Assembly (NCBI GenBank): GCA_010692635.1
Contig: JAAHGL010000037.1
Location: 1 to 50,011, forward strand
Reading direction: 5' to 3'
From: Symploca sp. SIO2C1
GTDB lineage: Bacteria; Cyanobacteriota; Cyanobacteriia; Cyanobacteriales; Coleofasciculaceae
DNA: 50,011 bases
The position numbers and the translations under genes were made by a program. The number at the start of each line of letters is the position of its first letter. Position 1 is the stretch's first letter. Shown here one piece after another: positions 7,801 through 15,460 of this stretch. Below the pieces are notes generated by a model that worked only from the letters and a program-made list of their open reading frames with translations, was not told the origin of the DNA and did no database searches.

Positions 7801-8416
7801 TTAAGAATCAACTACTGTTAGTTTCATCTTTATCTGAGATAATTCATCCAAAGCAACAAAGTACACCTCAGATTGTGGAGTGCCTTGAGATATCAGCGAT
7901 CGCAGCTTACTCCCCCAAAAAGCTCGTGCTTCATCAAAATTGGACACTCTCTTAGTCTTGGTAAGCCACTCTGAAGCCATAATCCCAACTAACTGATCAA
8001 ATTCCTCCAAAGGCAGTTTGGATGGCATATCTACCTTATAATGCCCACACCATTTGATAATGAAGTCAGGAGTATGCCCGTTTAAAAGCACAGGCGATCG
8101 CTCGTTCCTCTGGTGTTCCCCGCTGTTTCTTCTCTTCCTCCCAGTCGTCGAATTCCGCATGGGAGTTGCCAAACCCAACACGAGTGACCCCAGCGATCTT
8201 CAGATGACATTTGACAACAACCTGCTCTCCTCTTTGAACAGGGTCACTGTAATCAATCTCCCAGTCGGGATAGATATCATCAAGTCTGTCCCTCATTGTC
8301 TGCCAGGGGACATAGTACCACTTTCCCCCTCCTGGCAACTTCCTTAATTTATGATCCTCAGGACGGAACCAAGACTTGAGCTTGGGGTATAGATCCCTCA
8401 GCTTAACTGCATCCAT
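7801..8416 (-). CDS. Rad52-like annealing protein, two frames joined by a +1 shift
   Basis: The first frame (8416-8066) reads WFRPEDHKLRKLPGGGKWYYVPWQTM, RDRLDDIYPDWEIDY and EERAIACAFKRAYS, then TGA. This follows the Rad52/22 pattern: entry motif, DRLDEV.G..NW, beta strands, then a helix with A.KRA. The +1 frame continues DFIIKWCGHYKVDMP and runs to 7801, so together they give about 210 residues. The switch point is TAC TCC TGA C at 8074-8065, where the sequence logically reads KRAYS-DFIIKW. Rad52-type proteins anneal single strands in phage recombination. The start overlaps the stop of the DpdA-like gene (TAATG). The shift could be programmed, or a one-base insertion. Confidence 0.6.
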
Positions 8417-9165
8417 TATCTTCTCAAACTCCTAAACAGCGGTTCTTCGTAATAAGTCCAAGGCTTACGGCACTCGGTAAACCTTGCCAATATTTGCAAT
8501 CGCGATTGATAACTTAAACCACCTAAATCCAATCCATCCAAGCCATGTATCATGCCAGCTTGGATAGCCAGAAACAAGTGCAAGTCGTGGCGTTCCTCTA
8601 CTCCCTTAAACCAACCAGTCCCATCACAGGACTCAGCTCCCAACTCCTGGCAATACCATAATCGTTGCCAGGAGTTGACCCGCGCTATATGAACACGGGG
8701 AAAGTTCTTGCACCACATAGGCATGGTTTTCCATTTCCAATCAAATGTCCCCCCAACGAAAATCACATCAGCGGTTTTGGGAACACATTCTATGCCCATG
8801 TCATTTTGAACAGCAAAAGCTAGAGGAATGCCAGGGTATCTATCTCTAAGCTTGGTTTCCCATAGATACCAATTGGTTATAGTCCAAGCCCTATCTGCTA
8901 CCTCATCAGGCACTACAATCCATTGTGGTTTAATCTCGCGATCGCAATAATAGTCACAGGTCATCAGGAATCTATCTGAGTTCCATCTCCTGTTATCTTT
9001 CCAGGCAATAAACTTACCGTTATCTATTGCGTAATAGGGCAAGGCTGGTGTTCTTTGATCAGCATAGAGATTACCTGCATTGCCATACCTCATAGCCCAT
9101 TTTTGAAACTCTATACTAGAGTGGCTGCTTGCTAAAACCCTTAGATTGCTCTTTGTTGCTAACAT
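8416..9165 (-). CDS. DpdA-like transglycosylase (TGT superfamily, DNA deazaguanine modification)
   Basis: The 249-residue protein contains YAIDNGKF (about 45-52), VVPDEVADRAWT (84-95), LAFAVQNDM, IFVGGTFDWKWK (135-146) and VHIARVNSWQRL with AESCDGTG (158-184). This block order matches phage proteins annotated as queuine tRNA-ribosyltransferase-like or DpdA, which exchange guanine in DNA for a 7-deazaguanine. Asp181 is the likely nucleophile. No queuosine/preQ0 biosynthesis genes are present, so the base would come from the host. I chose the ATG at 9165 because a longer start (9246) would translate through a GC-rich hairpin. The stop overlaps the start of the next gene by one base. Confidence 0.7.
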   Translation of the reverse strand: MLATKSNLRVLASSHSSIEFQKWAMRYGNAGNLYADQRTPALPYYAIDNGKFIAWKDNRRWNSDRFLMTCDYYCDREIKPQWIVVPDEVADRAWTITNWYLWETKLRDRYPGIPLAFAVQNDMGIECVPKTADVIFVGGTFDWKWKTMPMWCKNFPRVHIARVNSWQRLWYCQELGAESCDGTGWFKGVEERHDLHLFLAIQAGMIHGLDGLDLGGLSYQSRLQILARFTECRKPWTYYEEPLFRSLRR

Positions 9166-9216
9166 TGAATAAGCCTTGTGCGATTGTTTGTTTCCTAATT
9201 CGATACATAAGGCTAA

Positions 9217-9240
9217 ACTGCGCGGGTGTTTCCGCGCAGT
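9217..9240. promoter_or_regulatory. GC-rich hairpin before the DpdA-like gene
   Basis: A perfect 9-bp stem (ACTGCGCGG with CCGCGCAGT) and a six-base loop lie in the gap between two minus-strand genes. No strong T-run follows, so attenuation or RNA stability is as likely as termination. Confidence 0.45.
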
Positions 9241-9251
9241 CCTCATCCTGG

Positions 9252-9722
9252 CTAACAGAATAGAGCTACACTCCTCCTATATCGCTTCGGCAATCGAGAA
9301 AACCACTCTAAATTACTAGGCTCAAGAGCAACAGGGACAAATGGCAGATAAGTTGCAGTGCTGACATTTTTAACTGACTTTGTTGCCAGATCTTCAGGAT
9401 AAAAGATGTCAAGCGATCGCGCCATCTCTTCAATTTCTGCCAACACAAAATCTCCCTGGATCTTGACTTCCCATGCCCAATCCAGGACTCGCTTGGCTTT
9501 CCTCATTTCTACTCGAAACTTGCCAAACTTCTTCATCATCAACTGAGAGAATCGACTGGCTTGCTTGCTACAATCGAACGCTAGATAAATGCTCTTTATT
9601 TTCGACATCCTGCCGCCTTTGCCAGGACGTTTTAGGAGCTGAGTAATGTAGGCAGCGCGTCCTACAAGATAGGTGAGAACATGGCGATCGCCAAGATCGA
9701 CTGTCCTATTTGATTGTGTCAT
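9252..9722 (-). CDS. Hypothetical protein at head of the DpdA/Rad52 gene cluster
   Basis: This is a basic protein of 156 residues. I do not recognise a family. The central part (MSKIKSIYLAFDCSKQASRF, then EIEEMARSLDIFYPED) suggests a small alpha/beta fold. AAAGGTAA precedes the ATG. It is the first gene of the minus-strand run leading into the DpdA-like and Rad52-like genes, so it may act in the same DNA-modification or recombination process. That is based on context alone. Confidence 0.6.
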   Translation of the reverse strand: MTQSNRTVDLGDRHVLTYLVGRAAYITQLLKRPGKGGRMSKIKSIYLAFDCSKQASRFSQLMMKKFGKFRVEMRKAKRVLDWAWEVKIQGDFVLAEIEEMARSLDIFYPEDLATKSVKNVSTATYLPFVPVALEPSNLEWFSRLPKRYRRSVALFC

Positions 9723-9790
9723 AATAAGATTACCTTTTTTATTTGTCGTTTCTTAGCCGCCGTCTCTCGACAACAGCTAAGAACTTTTTT

Positions 9791-9813
9791 TGTGTACCCC
9801 AATGGAGTACACA
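9791..9813. promoter_or_regulatory. 23-bp palindrome upstream of the minus operon
   Basis: A dyad with arms TGTGTAC and GTACACA around CCCCAATGGA lies about 70 bases upstream of the minus gene starting at 9722. T-runs lie only on its 5' side in the plus direction, so it is a better operator than terminator candidate. Confidence 0.4.
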
Positions 9814-9975
9814 CATCATCTGTCATTTGTCATTGGTCATTCGTCCTTTGTACTAATGACCAATAACGACTAAAGTACGTGGGATGAGCTTCACAGTTTT
9901 CAGTCTTGGTGGACATCAGGTTCTTCCCCGGCGGCTGCACCTTTAGCAGTTTGGCTGTGGCTCCTTGTCCCACCG

Positions 9976-10112
9976 GCTTATATATATAATATAGCAATAA
10001 TATATATTATATCAAGGTAGTTGAGGTTAAATTGTAATATTTATACACATTGCGATAAATATCTGCAAAATAACGGATACTCATATACATACTATATATA
10101 TTCTGTTATATT
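9976..10112. other. AT-rich divergent intergenic region
   Basis: The 414-base gap between divergent genes (9723-10136) ends in this stretch of TATATA/ATATAT tracts. It should hold both promoters and is one of two AT-rich candidates for a melting region of an origin. No DnaA-box cluster is visible. Confidence 0.35.
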
Positions 10113-10136
10113 GAGGATGTATAAGAGGATAAGGTA

Positions 10137-10487
10137 ATGGCAGACACCAAGCGATCGCGTACAGCATCATTCAATATTTCCCCAGAGAAGTGGGAGGCGT
10201 TCAAAAAGAAAGCGACTCAGGAAGAAAAGAACGCATCCTGGGTACTGTTGGACTTCATCGACAGATACTTGGAAGGAAATGAAGGGGAAGGAGAGACATC
10301 ATCTGTCCTAAGGGAGAAGGTAGCAAGATTAGAAGGACAAGTAGAGCTGTTGATGGGACTGCAAGAGGAAGTGAGAGACATCAAGGAGTGGCAGTCAAGA
10401 ATAAGAATGGAAGCTGTTCAACAACAGCGGGCGATCGCTGAACTTTTATCCACCCCTACCTTACTAAGTGAAAAAAATGTCCCATAA
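10137..10487 (+). CDS. Ribbon-helix-helix-like DNA-binding protein with coiled coil
   Basis: The 116-residue protein begins RTASFNISPEKWEAFKKKA and continues ASWVLLDFIDRYLEG. This is a beta strand plus two helices, as in ribbon-helix-helix regulators of plasmids and phages. Residues 60-105 form a coiled coil. AAGG stands before the ATG. The stop codon lies inside palindrome copy 4. It opens the plus-strand gene set and may regulate the divergent promoters beside it. Confidence 0.65.
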   Translation: MADTKRSRTASFNISPEKWEAFKKKATQEEKNASWVLLDFIDRYLEGNEGEGETSSVLREKVARLEGQVELLMGLQEEVRDIKEWQSRIRMEAVQQQRAIAELLSTPTLLSEKNVP

Positions 10488-10494
10488 TGGGAAC
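10479..10494. repeat. Stop-associated palindrome (copy 4)
   Basis: GTCCCATAATGGGAAC includes the TAA stop codon of the preceding gene. Confidence 0.85.
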
Positions 10495-10510
10495 CAACTT
10501 TCACTCTTTC

Positions 10511-10539
10511 TTGAATTGACACATTGTAATGTGTATAAT
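10511..10539 (+). promoter_or_regulatory. Plus-strand promoter with operator in the spacer
   Basis: TTGAAT (10511-10516) and TATAAT (10534-10539) are 17 bases apart. The spacer contains most of ACACATTGTAATGTGT, a dyad with 7-base arms. This is the best-matched of three promoters sharing the operator. The next gene starts at 10638. Confidence 0.65.
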
Positions 10540-10637
10540 AATCAAAAAGTAAGCAAGCAGTGCGCGAACACTGCTTTTAGCACCTACCGCGTCCCTTGAG
10601 TAAGGACGCTGACCACAATTCAAGGATGATTTGAACT

Positions 10638-11150
10638 ATGGCTAGCAGTAATGATAGCTCCATTATGTGCGTTGAGGAAAATGGCATTGAGTATTTCACG
10701 GTTACAGCAACTGGAAGGAGTGGGATATCGGAAACAGGGATAGCAAGGACGTTAGGGATCTATCCAAGTGCTGTAAGTCTATGGCACAAAAAATTGTCAC
10801 CCCAAGCTTTACGCAAGGATATACCAAGAAGCTTAGAGCCTTTAATAGGCAAAAACTCCAACCTTTGCGCACAATACTACCCCAAGATTTATACCTCTGA
10901 TTTTTGGGCTTGTTTGGCAGAGTACTATGCCTTCGAGTCAAGAAAAACAACAACAGAAGCAATTAGGGCATTCCGTAGCTTTGCACGTATCGGTGCAGAA
11001 TCCTTTATTCAGGATAAGACGGGTTGGATTCCTGAGCAATGTCAATCCCCTATTAAAATCCGAAGTCTAATTGATTGCTTTCTCAACAATCCCCAACAAG
11101 CGCGATCGCTAATTTTGGCAGATTTGTTTGTGTTAAGGAAATTCGACTAG
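10638..11150 (+). CDS. HTH protein of a cyanobacterial phage/plasmid family
   Basis: The protein has 170 residues. The segment FTVTATGRSGISETGIARTL, then YPSAVSLWHKKL (about 20-52), is a helix-turn-helix that I know from many cyanobacterial mobile-element proteins. The middle (SDFWACLAEYYAFESRKTTTEAI) and AESFIQDKTGW are also typical. A regulatory or antirepressor-like role is plausible but unproved. It sits 100 bases downstream of the operator-bearing promoter. Confidence 0.65.
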   Translation: MASSNDSSIMCVEENGIEYFTVTATGRSGISETGIARTLGIYPSAVSLWHKKLSPQALRKDIPRSLEPLIGKNSNLCAQYYPKIYTSDFWACLAEYYAFESRKTTTEAIRAFRSFARIGAESFIQDKTGWIPEQCQSPIKIRSLIDCFLNNPQQARSLILADLFVLRKFD

Positions 11151-11312
11151 AAGCGCGATCGTAGGTGATTGCTTCAATAGCATCAAATTTACTATAAAAA
11201 GGGGAGCTTTGGGGCGAAAAGTCACCCCCCAAAGGAGAGGGAGGGGTAGCCATTGGCTGCCCCTTCCTCTCACCCCTGACAATGATTATTATTCTCTTTG
11301 TGGGATGTTTTA

Positions 11313-11783
11313 TTATTTGGAATCCAAGCATTTTTTAGCAGCCTCCTCCATAGCCGCTTCCTCTTTTGGAATTTCGGGCAAGTCACATATCATAAACTTC
11401 CGCTCCTGCTTGCCATCCTCCCTGACAGCAGTAACTCCTCTGGTATCACCGTTAGGCCAAGTGGCGTGAACATGAACCTTAAATAGGCTACCGCTCCCAT
11501 CAATAGTTCTGAAATACTTGTCTAAGTGATCAGTTAGCTCCTTCTTAGAACCCTGCTTGACGAATTTTGAGACATCCCATTCACTGCATTTATGTTGTTT
11601 ACTATCACAAAACTCATGCCCAGGGTGATACATTGTCCCGTCAGCAAGGTGGAAAATAGCAGAATCTTCAGGAACATCACTATCACTATTGGTTGTAGAC
11701 GAATTATTACCGCCACCACTACATGCAACCATAAGAGCTGCCATAGTTAAAAAAATGGCAACATACTTTCGAGAAAGAGGCAT
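11313..11783 (-). CDS. Putative secreted lipoprotein
   Basis: From the ATG at 11783 the protein starts MPLSRKYVAIFLTMAALMVA followed by CSGGG, a signal peptide with lipobox and a Ser/Gly/Asn linker. An alternative start at 11837 adds 18 residues. The mature part has four further cysteines (CDSKQHKC, MICD, KKC) and no recognised domain. It is followed by a HIP1-free stretch and lies on the opposite strand to its neighbours, which suggests acquired cargo, possibly a host-surface lysogenic-conversion factor. Confidence 0.6.
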   Translation of the reverse strand: MPLSRKYVAIFLTMAALMVACSGGGNNSSTTNSDSDVPEDSAIFHLADGTMYHPGHEFCDSKQHKCSEWDVSKFVKQGSKKELTDHLDKYFRTIDGSGSLFKVHVHATWPNGDTRGVTAVREDGKQERKFMICDLPEIPKEEAAMEEAAKKCLDSK

Positions 11784-11997
11784 AAAGCGGCGGTTAATTT
11801 CTGTTTTATAATCTTCACTGTCTAAAGTATCTGTCATAATCCAAGATATAATTACGCTTTTATCCCAAGCTTAGTAAAACCAACTATGGTTATCAATGTG
11901 GTTCAATCAACACCAATTTAGACCGCTAGAGCTCCTACTCGTTCAAATTATACTAAAATAATATACTGTAATCGTTTGATATTATGAACTCAATTAG

Positions 11998-12321
11998 GTG
12001 AGCCAAATAGTTAACCGGATTGGTAAGGCTTATCCTTCAGTAGTTGATCCCAGGACAATGCAACTAATACCCTTTCCTAAGGGTAATTTAGTGAAAATTC
12101 CGAGAAGCAAAAGGGTGTCATGGGGACTGAAAGAGCGGGGACAGTATATTGCTCAATGGTATCGCCAGGGTTATCCAGATCCACCAGAGGGATGGAAAGA
12201 ATATGATATCCATCACATCAAACCTAGAGAATTTGGTGGAAGTAATGAATTTGAAAATCTTGTCCCTGTATTGAGAAAAGTTCATCAAGAGCAGTTTAAT
12301 GCTTTCTGGCGAGATTGGTAG
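11998..12321 (+). CDS. HNH nuclease toxin domain (orphan polymorphic-toxin C-terminus)
   Basis: The 107-residue protein reads YPSVVDPRTMQLIPFPKGN, then a WYRQGYPDPPEGW segment, then YDIHHIKPREFGGSNEFENL, ending NAFWRDW. The DIHHI plus N-x-x-N-L-V-P arrangement is the HNH motif of polymorphic-toxin tips. An in-frame TAG immediately precedes the GTG start, so no delivery domain is attached. The SUKH gene follows after 9 bases, as an immunity gene would. It probably cuts DNA in rival cells or acts as a toxin-immunity addiction module. Confidence 0.75.
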   Translation: MSQIVNRIGKAYPSVVDPRTMQLIPFPKGNLVKIPRSKRVSWGLKERGQYIAQWYRQGYPDPPEGWKEYDIHHIKPREFGGSNEFENLVPVLRKVHQEQFNAFWRDW

Positions 12322-12330
12322 GAGTGTATT

Positions 12331-12879
12331 ATGGAAAAGCCGAATATAGAAACTCTGATTGAGAGCGTGCAATCTTTAGGTGTTGTTAATCTAACGGAAC
12401 TATCAATTCCTTTAGCTTTAACTTGTCAGACTTTCCCCGCTCAACCTTGGAGACCAGATATTTTTAAAGAATCTCTAAAAATTACCTTGCCTGAGGGCTT
12501 GAAACAACTTTGGTATCAAGTATCAGAGTTACGATTATTTGAAGATCTGACCTATGGTCAGTGGGGACTGGTTTTTTGGTCTCCTAATCAAGTTATTCAA
12601 GAGCAAGAAACAAGGATGGCTCAAAGGCAAGAAGATTTCCGAAGCTCAGATTTAATTATTGGAGAGTTTTTGGGAGATTCTGAACTTTTGCTGATTCGGT
12701 GTAATGAGCAAGAGACAGACTTTGGCAAAGTTATGATTGCTTTACCCTTGGAACAGCGGGAAGAGTGGTATGTTGCAGCAGATTCTCTAGAAGAGTTTTT
12801 GAGTAAGTGGATCACATTTAGAGGAGAAAAATTTTGGGAATCGTCATTTGTTACTAATCATCCTTCGTTAGCCCTGTAG
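12331..12879 (+). CDS. SMI1/KNR4 (SUKH) family immunity protein
   Basis: The 182-residue protein has LPEGLKQLWYQVSELRLF, then YGQWGLVFWSPNQVI, DLIIGEFLGDSELLLI and EEWYVAADSLEEFLSKWI. These are the core strands and helices of the SUKH superfamily, with the W-G and G-D-S positions. SUKH proteins neutralise cognate nuclease toxins. It lies just after the HNH gene, with GGAG before its ATG. No HIP1 site occurs in either gene, in contrast to the phage core. Confidence 0.75.
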   Translation: MEKPNIETLIESVQSLGVVNLTELSIPLALTCQTFPAQPWRPDIFKESLKITLPEGLKQLWYQVSELRLFEDLTYGQWGLVFWSPNQVIQEQETRMAQRQEDFRSSDLIIGEFLGDSELLLIRCNEQETDFGKVMIALPLEQREEWYVAADSLEEFLSKWITFRGEKFWESSFVTNHPSLAL

Positions 12880-12962
12880 TGGTGTGGCACAGCTAAAACA
12901 AGGTTGGTGGGGAGTATGAATCGAAGGATGAGTTGATTGATTCTATGTGCGCCAAGCAGTTT

Positions 12963-13025
12963 GGTGCGTTACGCAGAAGCGGCGATTATTCACTTGTTGA
13001 TAGATTGCTCCTCTGCTAACGCACC
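12963..13025. repeat. Small inverted-repeat element (MITE-like)
   Basis: Nine-base ends GGTGCGTTA and TAACGCACC bound 63 bases, with CCTAC following. This GTGCGTTA/TAACGCAC pair is a common dispersed cyanobacterial repeat. It is the main content of the 258-base gap 12880-13137. Confidence 0.6.
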
Positions 13026-13137
13026 CTACAAGATCGGCATCGGCGATCGTACTTTATATATGGGCGCACACTTACCCAATTATAAATATAATAGTAGCAA
13101 ATAATGATGGAGAATGCAACCCTCGCTATCACCTAAT

Positions 13138-14052
13138 TCATAACTCTAACCTCAACTGTTGCACAAACTGTTGTCCCTTCTTGGCAAGCTTAGCTAAAAC
13201 ACACTGACTCCAGAAAGTGCCATCGCCTAATTTAATTGCCCTGACTTCTGGATCACACTTCTCAATCTCTAAGGTGCTATTAACGGCTTCTAAAGGTGGG
13301 ATAGGGACTTCTGCCTCCTCATCCTCCCCAGAAGAGGTTTCCCCAGAAGAGGTTTCCATTGTCCCTGGCATTCCATCAGGAGAGCGGTGAAACATCCTAT
13401 CGGGAAAAACCTTCTCAAAAATCATCACAGCACAGTAGCCACGATGATCTGGCATCATATCGAAGAACTCCTCTTTAACAATTCCACACTTGTACCTGAG
13501 GGCTATCTCAATGCATTCATAGAGGAGTAGCAGTTTCTCAAAGTTGACTCCTTTCAGAATTGGTATCTCACGAGTATAAGGATTGCCATCCTTGCCCGTC
13601 TGCCATTCCTGGTTACTCCGATCTATCTCACAGACACCAAATAAATCGCCCAACTGATTACGAATACTTCTGAATGTCTTCTTCTCCTCGCTGGCTCCCT
13701 GCCACCACCTTTTGCAGTACTCGATAAATCCTTTGATGGGGAGTTGCCAGTCTAGTGTCCCTTCCTGCGATCGCTTCAGTAGTCCCTTTAGGTTTTTGCG
13801 ATTGACTACATGAAAGCCTTTGTACTCTTTACCACTATAAGGATTGAACCCCCGCCGTCTTTTCCTGACCAGACAATCATACTCAGTCGCGATCGCCCAT
13901 ATTAGTTTGTTGATTAATGCCTGTGCTGTCAGCAATCTCTTTGGTTTCCAGCAGTCCAAGATGATGCTGTACTCAATTTGTAGCTCATCTATTTCTGAAA
14001 GGTTTGCACCTGGAAATTTTTCCATGTTAAAATTGGACTCTAAGATTAACAT
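13138..14052 (-). CDS. Hypothetical protein, 304 residues
   Basis: I do not recognise this protein. It is basic in the first half (VRKRRRGFNPYSGKEYKGF, LKGLLKRS) and then has a helical region and an acidic Ser/Glu linker. The linker holds a perfect duplicate ETSSGETSSG, encoded by a tandem DNA repeat at about 13327-13355. The C-terminus is LAKLAKKGQQFVQQLRLEL. The basic first half and HIP1 content fit a phage-core DNA-binding role, but replication initiator is only one guess. The start is uncertain (an in-frame ATG lies nine codons later). Confidence 0.55.
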   Translation of the reverse strand: MLILESNFNMEKFPGANLSEIDELQIEYSIILDCWKPKRLLTAQALINKLIWAIATEYDCLVRKRRRGFNPYSGKEYKGFHVVNRKNLKGLLKRSQEGTLDWQLPIKGFIEYCKRWWQGASEEKKTFRSIRNQLGDLFGVCEIDRSNQEWQTGKDGNPYTREIPILKGVNFEKLLLLYECIEIALRYKCGIVKEEFFDMMPDHRGYCAVMIFEKVFPDRMFHRSPDGMPGTMETSSGETSSGEDEEAEVPIPPLEAVNSTLEIEKCDPEVRAIKLGDGTFWSQCVLAKLAKKGQQFVQQLRLEL

Positions 14053-14229
14053 TGTTTTTCTTGAGGGGTGGGAGGCTCAATTCCCGCCCCTCAATCCGTA
14101 CATTGTAACTTAGAGATGATCCGCTGGCAACGTTACGGTAATTAGCCTACTTCTCATCATCATCTCCTCCCAATTGTGCTTGTCCCCCTAAAGCAATACT
14201 AATACTTATTATAGTAATAGCAGGCTTTT

Positions 14230-14440
14230 CAGCTTTTTCTTGAGTTGTTACTTTTTTATTTTTTAACAAGGAGATTTTTTAACAAAAGATAATTTAGAAT
14301 TGTTATCACATTATTTTTATATAAAAAATCTAAATTAATTTCTAAAAAATTCTTTCTCGAAAAAATTAAAAAAACCAAAATTAAACAAGATAAGTAAAAA
14401 TACTTAGTTCTAAATAATATATTAGGGTTGCTTTAGGGGG
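14230..14440. other. Very AT-rich intergenic tract
   Basis: Within the 874-base gap 14053-14926, this tract is largely A and T runs and includes a direct repeat TTTTTTAACAA (about 14255-14285). It contains no gene. It is a candidate origin or regulatory region, together with the large hairpin just downstream. Confidence 0.35.
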
Positions 14441-14517
14441 AAATAGTGCTGAAGTAACGTAGTAGTGGGGTTATCAGCTGCAATGGCATTAGTGTAATTG
14501 CTTCTCAAATTGCAACA

Positions 14518-14566
14518 GAAATGTGACGGGGATCACGGCTCTTAACCGTGATCCCCGTCACATTTC
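14518..14566. repeat. Perfect 21-bp stem, 7-nt loop
   Basis: Positions 14518-14538 are exactly complementary to 14546-14566, with loop CTCTTAA. The stem contains GACGGGGATCACGG and its complement. It is by far the strongest hairpin in the window and has no T-run on either side, so a simple terminator is unlikely. Confidence 0.85.
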
Positions 14567-14609
14567 CTATCAGACTAGACGGCGTTGCCATCTGTATATT
14601 CGAGTTTGC

Positions 14610-14624
14610 GTCCCATTGTGGGAC
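14610..14624. repeat. Palindrome (copy 5), not stop-linked
   Basis: GTCCCATTGTGGGAC, with perfect six-base arms, sits in the non-coding gap. It is the only copy of the family without a nearby upstream stop codon. Confidence 0.8.
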
Positions 14625-14699
14625 ACAGTTTGTTGCTGAGATTTTGCTTTGAAGCGATCGCCTATTCTGTTCTAGAGAAAGCTGCAAAGTGAAGTGGTA

Positions 14700-14879
14700 T
14701 CAGGACATTGCCAAGATAGAAACAGTGATGGCTGTCACAGCAAAAAATAGATTCAAAGCACAAGTAATCGTGATACTACAAAATAGTCCTGACAGCACAC
14801 ATTGTTCCTGCATGGTGTAGTAGTAAGGAAACTTCCAAGCACAAAGGACACAACAAATGAGACAAATCAGAACACTCAT
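14700..14879 (-). CDS. Possible small two-helix membrane protein
   Basis: From the ATG at 14879 the frame encodes about 59 residues with two hydrophobic segments (MSVLICLICCVLCAWKF, and a second near the C-terminus) and five cysteines. No clear ribosome-binding site is present. A small membrane or holin-like protein is possible; chance is equally so. Confidence 0.25.
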   Translation of the reverse strand: MSVLICLICCVLCAWKFPYYYTMQEQCVLSGLFCSITITCALNLFFAVTAITVSILAMS

Positions 14880-14926
14880 AATCAACCGAGTAGTTCTGAA
14901 TCAGCGGGAAAAAGGAGATCATTGTC

Positions 14927-15340
14927 ATGAGCATAGAAAGGGGAATCACGAAAGAACTAATTGAGATGAAGATGGGTGATGAAATGCTTTATGAGAAGCA
15001 TCAATTGCTCCAAGAGAAACGTGCAGATCTCCAGAAGGAACTAGAAGAATTAGACGAGCAAATCAAGTCTGAAAAAGTGGTGATGAAGGAAAAGTTTGTC
15101 AAGGACAAGCAACGCTTCCATCAGCTACAGAATAACGTGAGGGAGTTAGTCAATAAACAAGTCTTAAACGAGGGTGAAAAAGTCTCTTCCCGTGGTACTC
15201 GGCGTGTTTATGTCTGGCAGTTCTGCTCTGAGGTTGGCTTGATCGAGTTAGACCCTTCGGCGATTGAAGATGAACTGCCTCTTGGTGCAAAAAGGTACAT
15301 GTTTAGACATGACGAAAAAAGGTTGAATCTACTTAACTGA
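14927..15340 (+). CDS. Coiled-coil hypothetical protein
   Basis: The protein has 137 residues. Residues 20-80 are a charged coiled coil (EKHQLLQEKRADLQKELEEL). The C-terminal part, RRVYVWQFCSEVGLIELDPS, is a small alpha/beta unit. AAGGAG is well placed before the ATG. No family is recognised. It is followed by palindrome copy 6 and then the TGTCCA operator pair. Confidence 0.6.
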   Translation: MSIERGITKELIEMKMGDEMLYEKHQLLQEKRADLQKELEELDEQIKSEKVVMKEKFVKDKQRFHQLQNNVRELVNKQVLNEGEKVSSRGTRRVYVWQFCSEVGLIELDPSAIEDELPLGAKRYMFRHDEKRLNLLN

Positions 15341-15362
15341 AAGCGATCGCACCCAACCAGAA

Positions 15363-15388
15363 AAAGCGTTCTCATCGTGGGACGCTTT
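15363..15388. repeat. Stop-associated palindrome (copy 6)
   Basis: Arms AAAGCG and CGCTTT enclose a divergent core TTCTCATCGTGGGA, 22 bases after the preceding stop. It is hairpin-forming, with a weak T-run. Confidence 0.7.
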
Positions 15389-15406
15389 CTCTGATCAGTA
15401 TTTATA

Positions 15407-15440
15407 TGTCCACTGGACAAGTTCTAATGTACACTGGACA
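15407..15440. promoter_or_regulatory. Paired TGTCCACTGGACA operators
   Basis: TGTCCACTGGACA (15407-15419) and TGTACACTGGACA (15428-15440) are spaced 21 bp apart, two helical turns, just upstream of the next gene. A third exact copy lies inside that gene at 15720-15732. The pattern fits autoregulation by the gene's own HTH product. Confidence 0.65.
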
Positions 15441-15460
15441 TATCCATAGAACTGGTCTAG

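Noticed and set aside
7608-7811. 67-codon minus-strand frame
   Set aside because: TTG/ATG start without ribosome-binding site, no recognisable features, and antisense to a better helical peptide frame.
9833-9880. Repeated GTCATTTGTCATTGGTCATT
   Set aside because: Common simple repeat in cyanobacterial intergenic DNA; no sign of a specific role here.
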